From Euperipatoides rowelli (Eukaryota > Onychophora > Udeonychophora > Euonychophora > Peripatopsidae): a DNA stretch of 13,294 nucleotides. The DNA lies in NCBI GenBank assembly GCA_003024985.2, contig PXIH01S0003484.1; one strand, written 5' to 3'. The notes under the pieces are model-generated. The model was given only the letters and a program-made list of their open reading frames with translations, made no database searches and was not told the DNA's origin. Numbering within the stretch: the stretch's first letter is position 1; every line of letters begins with the position of its first letter. The position numbers and the translations under genes are program-made. Below, piece by piece: positions 9,148-13,294 of this stretch.

Positions 9148-9580
9148 GGTATAAATGTGGTAAGAAGCTACAAAATAAACTACAAATTTTATCAAACATG
9201 TCTGCAAGAATTATTGTGTATGGAGGAGGAAGATCAGTGCTACCGGAGCTTTGCAGGATTTAGGCTGGATATCATTAGCTGAAAAGAGAAAGCTGCATTA
9301 TGCCCAACAGATTTGGAAGAGTTTGAATGTTATGTCTCCAGTTGATCTAAGTAACAATCTGGATATATGCAAACATGAAGTATATGACATGAGATCAAAT
9401 TGTAAACAAAATTTAAAGGTAAAACACAAATAACCAAGATGGAAAGCAGATCATTCATACATCAGTCACCAGACATTTGTAATTCTGTTCCACCAGATTA
9501 TATGTGTGTCAACAACATTGAGGATATTTAGAAATTCACATTTTGATTACATCAGGAAAAGTCGGTTTGATTGTATTGGT
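9148..9580 (+). pseudogene. Non-LTR RT C-terminal fragment of another family (copy E)
   Basis: Plus-strand LINE fragment inside hAT-like element 1, the only one in this orientation. It reads WYKCGKKLQNKLQILSN, then MSARIIVYGGGRS, then VLPEL. A one-base shift at about 9250 leads to LQDLGWISLAEKRKLHYAQQ and IWKSLNVMSPVDL, open to 9433. This matches the LINE region 'KLQxxQNxAARxI ... LLxxLGWxxLxxRR ... K'. After a stop, the following sequence reads PRWKADHSYI and, in another frame, NSVPPDYMCVNNIED, then FRNSHFDYIRK, the closing WNSLP...F motif. The palm domain is absent, so the copy is strongly 5'-truncated. Its sequence is clearly different from copies A-D. The 3' tail is probably AT-rich sequence up to about 9770. 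It interrupts a hexamer block, which suggests it landed in the transposon. Confidence 0.72.
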
Positions 9581-9777
9581 CTATAGATGTGCAAAGAGTT
9601 ATAATAATAGACGATACTGTTGATGGTGATATATTGCTGGATAAGATTTTATAGGCTATTTTTATTTAGGCTATGTTATTGTATTATAGAAATTTATTAA
9701 TATATTAATTTGACAATGGATCTTTTAAACTGTCCATCAGGATGAAGATCTGGATAATTACTGGTAATCCTAATCTT
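9581..9777 (+). other. Probable 3' untranslated tail of copy E
   Basis: AT-rich, no frame. It lies between the end of copy E's coding remnant and the resumption of the AAGACC hexamers at 9778. AAGACC-type words flank both sides (9137-9143 and 9778-9783) and could be a target duplication, but because the target is itself an AAGACC repeat this cannot be judged. Confidence 0.4.
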
Positions 9778-9830
9778 AAGACCAAGACCATAGATATTAA
9801 GAACAAGATCGAGACCAAGACCAGAGGGTA
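9778..9830. repeat. AAGACC/AAGATC hexamer block, middle
   Basis: Same imperfect hexamer type as 9055-9147 and on the same strand (AAGACCAAGACCATAG..., then AAGATCGAGACCAAGACC). Best read as the continuation of the left sub-terminal block, displaced by copy E. Confidence 0.75.
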
Positions 9831-9959
9831 TTGATAAAATTTATAAAAAAAAACATTCAAACTCTGCAAAACAGCTTACATATTATAAAAGAATTTTTAA
9901 ATATTTATTCAAATGATTTCATAATTGCATAGCAGAAACCTAAAATTTATAAAATTAAA

Positions 9960-10222
9960 AATACAGAACTTATTTCACTGAAAATGGACAACCATACATT
10001 ATATAAAAATATTTCACTCTGATTTTGTTAAAGCAGAGTTAAATTTTATACAGAGTAAGCCTCATTATTCTATGTGGTTTCATCAAGATCTATTTTTAAA
10101 AATCCTAGTGATTAAATGCATAGCAACAGCTCTCTTGAGGTTCCTTTGCATTTGGAAACATTCAGCAAACTATTTATTGCCAATGTTAAATGCCAATTCC
10201 CCAATACCTGGTATTTTTTGTT
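9960..10222 (-). pseudogene. Possible decayed hAT transposase dimerisation domain
   Basis: On the minus strand, 10222-10112 reads KKYQVLGNW, HLTLAINSLLNV, SKCKGTSREL and then meets a stop. The hAT C-terminal dimerisation domain typically has 'YWxxxxxxFPxLxxxAxxxLxIPxTSxxSERxFS'. The order A-N-LLNV-x-GTS-RE-L fits, with the SER written as SRE. Further on, past stops, NQSEIFLYNVW resembles the 'EELLFLKxN' end of the domain. The location inside an element with hAT-like ends supports the reading, and an N-terminal deletion would be needed. The match is short and the catalytic core is absent, so this is tentative. Confidence 0.4.
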
Positions 10223-10223
10223 G

Positions 10224-10376
10224 CAGAGATCAAGAGCAAGAAGGCAATCTAGAATGTCGAAACCAAGACCGAGATCAAGAATAAGAATCTCGAGAGCAGT
10301 ACAAGACCAAGACCACATTTTAGTGGTCTCAAGAGGTCTCGAGATCAAGACCTGGTCTCGAGACCTAACATTTCTT
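10224..10376. repeat. Right hexamer block with GGTCTCGAGACC palindrome
   Basis: AAGACC/GAGATC hexamers on the plus strand, giving way near the right end to inverted copies. GTGGTCTCAAGAGGTCTCGA and a perfect 12-base palindrome, GGTCTCGAGACC (10354-10365), lie 11 bases inside the element's right end. Mixed-orientation sub-terminal repeats are often transposase-binding sites in hAT elements; here that is inference. Confidence 0.7.
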
Positions 10377-10385
10377 GGGGCAACC
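10377..10385. repeat. Right target-site duplication, hAT-like element 1
   Basis: GGGGCAACC, an exact copy of 9036-9044. On the minus strand it encodes VAP in copy D's TNRVAPLWNSLP. Confidence 0.75.
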
Positions 10386-10840
10386 CTATTAGTGAAAAAA
10401 AAAAAAATAGCTCTTGCTGTAGCTTTATTTAAAATTCTTTTAACTTTGAATGGGTGTCTTTTAGTTCTGGAATCCCCATCCATAGCAAATAGATTTCTAT
10501 AGGTTTTTTTTAAAAGAAATGATTCAATGCTAAAATAAAATTACCTCTATAAAGGCATTCAGGGGTAAATGCCTCAATAGAAACAATCGATTCAGATAGT
10601 CTAAAAGCTGACAATGTATGATCCTTTTGGTGTATTTTCTAAAAAGCCTATTAACTCTGGATATATCTAATTTATTATGTATAGGTCTATAGTAGATAGA
10701 ATTTCAGTAGTCCAGTCTACACTATATAAATTTTATATCAGTAACTAGCAAATAATTAGAGTGTAGCCTAATTACTTTAAAAGAGTGATAAAATTATGCA
10801 AACTTAATAGACATTTTTTTATTAAATGAGAAGCATGAGA
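10386..10840 (-). pseudogene. RT copy D, middle segment (thumb and connection)
   Basis: Minus-strand RT sequence between the two hAT-like insertions. From the right: LIKKMSIKFA and stop (about 10830-10800), FYHSFKVIRL, LVTDIKFI, then LDY, a stop where Trp is expected, NSIYYRPIHNKLDISRVNR (about 10705-10645), LFRKYTKRIIH, LNRLFLLRHLPL. After a gap with stops it reads MDGDSRTKRHPFKVK (10483 downward), RILNKATARAIFFFFTNR and VAP, meeting the target duplication. Copy B has the matching series KKMKQRN, HPILDYC, ALTKNIPQ, TRGNGKKL, RLRANFLTNRV, so domain order is as expected. The 123-residue open frame from 10483 to 10112 crosses the transposon edge by chance and is not one protein. Confidence 0.78.
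10833..10840. repeat. Left target-site duplication, hAT-like element 2
   Basis: GCATGAGA, repeated at 11605-11612. The 8-base length is usual for hAT. Removing one copy and the insert gives an unbroken RT frame. Confidence 0.65.
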
Positions 10841-11604
10841 ACAGTGAATTAGCTAGAGATTAAAGGGCCCATAGACCTAAAGCCATGAGAGAGACTCCTA
10901 TGTGTGGGTCTGGAGGGCAATCAGCCCCCCCCCCCCTACCCCACAGGCTCCATGTTTGAGGGGCAAAGCTCCTGAAAATTTTTTTTAAAGCGATGAATTT
11001 GGTGCATTTTTATTACAAAATCTACTCATAAATGATTAATTGTTAATAGCCTATTATACAGTATTTGATTATTTACTATTATTCTTATGATAATGTAAAT
11101 TTTGGGAGATTGATTTCAGGATATGACTTTAGTCATTAGTTTTTTGTTTTTATTTGTTATGATAGGCTACAATTTTTCAAATTTTTATTTCGTACATGAG
11201 GTGAAATTTAAAGAACATTTATTATCTAGTCTAATTGAATAAAGAATTGACAATTTCTAACAAATTATAAATTAACACATCACAAAGCTTTTAATTAATT
11301 TTGTTTTACTATGCGCATCGAATTAAAAAAACCTACGATTACTCGATTATACAGGCTAGATCTCATTTTATTAAGAAAAAAAAAGGGGGGGGGGGGAGAA
11401 AATATACAGTAGGCCTAATGTATTCGATAGTGGCTTAGTGCATTTTTTTTTTAATTTTAACTCAGTTAAACTTGCCTTAATTATTATTTAAAAAAAAAAA
11501 AATTAACTTAATTTTTACTAAGAGAAATATAGTGTACTGTAGTCTAAAATTTCACGGGGCCCCATTGAGCTGGTGTCCCTGGACTACGTCTGGGCTTCCC
11601 AGGT
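10841..11604. mobile_element. Non-autonomous hAT-like element (element 2)
   Basis: A 764-base insertion in RT copy D flanked by GCATGAGA. Its left end reads ACAGTGAATTAGCTAGAG with GGGCCC 22 bases into the element. The right end, read inward from 11592, gives CAGACGTAGTCCAGGGAC with GGGGCCCC beyond. Both resemble the common hAT terminus CAGTGGCGTAGC..., so they look like decayed terminal inverted repeats. Twelve extra bases (11593-11604, GGCTTCCCAGGT) lie between the apparent right terminus and the target duplication; they may be a small later insertion or a mis-set end. The interior has no transposase, only AT-rich sequence, a 12-C run, a 12-G run and A/T runs, as expected of a deletion derivative moved by another element's transposase. 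It is unrelated in sequence to element 1. Confidence 0.58.
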
Positions 11605-11612
11605 GCATGAGA
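11605..11612. repeat. Right target-site duplication, hAT-like element 2
   Basis: GCATGAGA, matching 10833-10840. On the minus strand it falls in the SHA codons of FDSHASHLIKKM. Confidence 0.65.
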
Positions 11613-11690
11613 GTCAAAATAGAGGCGATTATTGATAATTATTCCAAGATCGTATATTCAAATAAGCATATTTTTTATTTCTGAAATACT
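11613..11690 (-). pseudogene. RT copy D, first visible segment (thumb motif)
   Basis: Minus strand reads YDLGIIINNRLYFDSHA, the conserved 'DLGxxxDxxLxFxxH' motif just after the RT palm. Across hAT-like element 2 it continues in the same frame as SHLIKKMSIKFA. A stop precedes the motif (MLI stop IYDLG). Nothing of the palm is visible, so copy D begins at about 11690, a strong 5' truncation. Immediately above lies copy C sequence from a later part of the RT, so the order of domains is reversed at this point; that is what marks the boundary between two elements. The exact junction is not resolved; 11670-11700 is my estimate. Confidence 0.65.
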
Positions 11691-12900
11691 GTTTGTAAGT
11701 AAATAGTAGATCATAGTGGATTTTCCTCTGTTGAGTATTTTTAATCTCTGAAGTCTCTGAGAATAAGAATGTTATCAAATTGATGAATCCTTTTGGTTAT
11801 TGTTCTGAAACAGTGATTGTTTGCAAATGAATAGACTATTGACCAGTAGTCGAGAATGGGCTGTATATACTGGTATTTATTAAAAATCTTTTTAAACATG
11901 ACTGAGTTGATGTAATTAAAATTTATAAATACCAGTGCACCCCTTTGTTTCACTTTTAATATATCACAGAGCCTTGAAAATGTTAAGTGATTATCAATGT
12001 AGGCTATATTCCCAAATCTCTGTGATATTTAACCTGTTTTAAGGATTCATTTACCTTATGTTATTGGTAGTTGTTGATTTTTTTGCCAATTCCGAATACA
12101 TATACCGGTATTTCTCTATGTTAAGATGTAGATCATTTACAAATGACTATCTGGAAAATATGTCTATTTTTTGTAAACTATTACAGTCTTCAGTTAAGTC
12201 AGTATACTTACAGTAGGTTATATATTTGAAATCATCAGCTTAAGAAAGTATGTTACAATTGGAGCCAATATTTGCATCAGAGACATATACTGTATATTAG
12301 AGTTGCTGACAAAATAGCTCCCTGTGGCACTCCGGAGTTAGTAATGAATGAATTGGAGAATCTGTTATTGATTTTCACATTCGGTATATGAATCTGTTAG
12401 ATAATTTTAGAGCCATTTTATAATGTACAGTATTGATGAAAACCATATAAAAACATTTTGTTTAGTAAGATGCTATAGACCATAGTTTACAGTGTCAAAT
12501 GCCCTGGATAGTCAGTATATAAAATCAGTTATTTGCCTCCCTTTATCTCTAGATTTAGGCTAATCATCTATTGCAGATATTTAATTGGTTACAGTGGATT
12601 TTTATTTTCTAAAACCTTGTTGGTGGTCTTTATATACATTGAGCAATTGTATCTTCGTTGATCCTGTTCAGCATTATCTTTTCCATTATTGGGGTCAATG
12701 TTATTAGTATTACTAGAAGAACAATAAACACATCCTATGATCATAGACTGGCTGTTCCAGATTATTTTGTAAACCGAGCCTTAATAATTCAATTATTTGC
12801 AGATGTATAGAATATTTAAAATATACAATAACACCTCCTTCATTTCCACCCACTCTGTCTAGTCTTATAAAATTGTAGTTGTAATGTCCTTTTATAACAT
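11691..12900 (-). pseudogene. Non-LTR retrotransposon endonuclease-RT (copy C, body)
   Basis: Minus strand from 12900. An APE endonuclease part comes first: FIRLDRVGGNEGGVIVYF (about 12860-12810) and, after a shift, IWNSQSMIIGCVYCSSSN (about 12760-12710). It joins directly to the RT start IMEKIMLNRINED (about 12690-12650), so several hundred bases between the domains are deleted. Then HQQGFRK, motif A as LSRAFDTVNY, SGVPQGAILSATL, VYVSDANIG, and the active site with a stop replacing Tyr: stop-ADDFK (about 12240-12225). Thumb and connection follow: RDLGI, IDNHLTFSRLCDILKVKQRG, QPILDYWSIVY, ITKRIHQF, RLKILN. Longest open piece 11741-11953. Many stops and at least four shifts are present. The C-terminus resumes at 8890. 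The endonuclease is cut at 12900 by a probable LTR. Same family as copies A and B. Confidence 0.83.
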
Positions 12901-13112
12901 TGTATTCACAAATGACACCAACCCAGCTTATGAATTCTTAACAACACTTTTATTTCTACATAAATAATTAGATAACATAATTTTATAACAATACATTGAA
13001 ACAGTCTAAACTTAAATATGGCATCATTCAGCTGAGTCCGCTTGCTTCTTTCAATCCTATAATATCACAATAGCATTCTAATCTCGCACTTGCTGGATTA
13101 TATATTACATCA
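12901..13112 (-). mobile_element. Probable solo/3' LTR of a copia-type retrotransposon
   Basis: On the minus strand this 212-base unit begins TGATGTAATATATAATCC and ends GAATACA, giving the TG...CA boundaries of an LTR. Directly before it is a purine-only tract, GAAAGGAAAAAAGGGG (13128-13113), where a polypurine tract belongs. An AATAAA signal lies at 12949-12954, about 48 bases before the end. It ends exactly where readable endonuclease of copy C begins, so it probably inserted there. Only one LTR is in the window and the expected internal coding end is not recognisable in the 66 bases above the tract, so neither family nor target duplication can be confirmed. Confidence 0.48.
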
Positions 13113-13178
13113 CCCCTTTTTTCCTTTCAGTTGTTTTACAGTCATATCTGGATGGCTGCTTTATTACTATCCTATTTC
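13113..13178. other. Short stretch between polypurine tract and TTAA
   Basis: On the minus strand this should be the end of the retrotransposon's internal region. It includes the 16-base purine tract at 13113-13128. No protein motif is visible. Confidence 0.35.
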
Positions 13179-13294
13179 TTAACCCCTTAACCTCGGATGA
13201 CCAATATTTCGGTCATAATGGTATGTGACACATTGTCGGATGACGGCTTTATCGGTCATAAGAATATTAATCTTTTTTTTTCAAGAAATATTTA
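13179..13294. mobile_element. Possible piggyBac-like element end, cut by window
   Basis: TTAA (13179-13182) is followed by CCCCTTAACCTCGGATGACC. piggyBac elements insert at TTAA and commonly start with CCC. Two sub-terminal copies of CGGATGAC...ATTTCGGTCAT / CGGATGAC...TATCGGTCAT lie at 13194-13216 and 13237-13259, starting 43 bases apart. Each is itself nearly palindromic (ATGACC ... GGTCAT), as expected of binding sites for a transposase. The rest lies outside the window, so the other end and any transposase cannot be checked. Confidence 0.4.

Larger units (their letters stand above)
9044..10376. mobile_element. hAT-like DNA transposon (element 1), carrying nested sequence
   Basis: A 1.33-kb insertion in RT copy D, bounded by GGGGCAACC repeats. 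Excising it restores the RT frame. The termini are weakly inverted: CAGACTTGTTA on the left and, reading inward from the right end, AAGAAATGTTA (8 of 11 identical); both then lead into AGACCAG. Next to the termini lie blocks of imperfect hexamers (AAGACC, AAGATC, GAGATC) at 9055-9147, 9778-9830 and 10224-10365. An 8-base duplication, CAG-type terminus and repetitive sub-terminal blocks fit the hAT superfamily. Inside are a plus-strand LINE fragment (copy E) and a possible hAT dimerisation domain. Removing copy E would bring the first two hexamer blocks together, so copy E probably inserted later. A MuDR-like element (9-base duplications) is the main alternative. Confidence 0.65.

Noticed and set aside
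9016-9282. 88-residue plus-strand frame rich in S, R, P and T
   Set aside because: It is the translation of the AAGACC/ACATCA hexamer block running into an out-of-frame part of copy E.
10116-10502. 128-residue plus-strand frame, the longest in the window
   Set aside because: Antisense to copy D and the hAT-like domain trace; its content is hexamer repeat and a poly-A/lysine run. No motif of its own.
8870-11710. Target duplication for LINE copy D (TTTATAAGT near 8880 versus TTTGTAAGT near 11690)
   Set aside because: Eight of nine bases in AT-rich DNA is close to chance and the element edges are not fixed, so I do not claim it.
1-13294. CRISPR array, bacterial operon, tRNA or rRNA
   Set aside because: No regularly spaced direct repeats, no bacterial-style gene packing, and no cloverleaf or rRNA core sequence recognised on either strand.

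Overview
The window looks like repeat-dominated, strongly AT-rich nuclear DNA from an animal, most likely an invertebrate. The grounds are decayed APE-type non-LTR retrotransposons (LINEs), hAT-like DNA transposons, a probable Ty1/copia-type LTR, microsatellites, long homopolymer runs, and frequent short words such as AGGCTA/TAGCCT and TACAGTA. I cannot name the species. I found no intact gene, no convincing cellular exon, no tRNA or rRNA and no CRISPR array. Every readable protein is a broken mobile-element fragment.

Layout. 1-240 has nothing clear. 240-975 (minus) is a decayed LINE reverse transcriptase (RT copy A). 976-2434 is largely uninformative apart from a GC-richer patch with a broken minus-strand reading frame (about 1968-2190). 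2451-2522 is a short palindrome. 2766-3486 is an old fold-back element with an 83-base hairpin at its tip. 3976-5057 is a 1.08-kb inverted repeat with arms about 95% identical. 5139-5181 is an ATT microsatellite. 5570-6265 holds a degenerate, irregularly spaced repeat. 6383-7570 (minus) is the best-preserved LINE C-terminal half (copy B). 7571-8668 is non-coding and includes an 18-G run.

The right third (8669-13294) is a stack of insertions within insertions. A minus-strand LINE (copy C, endonuclease plus RT) runs from 12900 down to about 11690 and resumes at about 8890, ending at a stop at 8669. Between the two halves lies a second minus-strand LINE (copy D). Copy D is cut twice: by an hAT-like element at 10841-11604 with 8-base target duplications, and by a second hAT-like element at 9044-10376 with 8-9-base target duplications. 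Removing each hAT-like element restores an uninterrupted RT reading frame across the junction. The second hAT-like element in turn contains a plus-strand fragment of another LINE family (copy E) and what may be a decayed hAT dimerisation domain. At the far right, copy C's endonuclease is cut by a probable copia-type LTR (12901-13112), and a piggyBac-like terminus begins at a TTAA at 13179 and runs off the window.

Nothing here forms a working pathway. The value of the region is as a record of successive insertions, plus two large hairpin-forming inverted repeats of unknown origin. All assignments come from reading motifs by eye; no similarity search was run.
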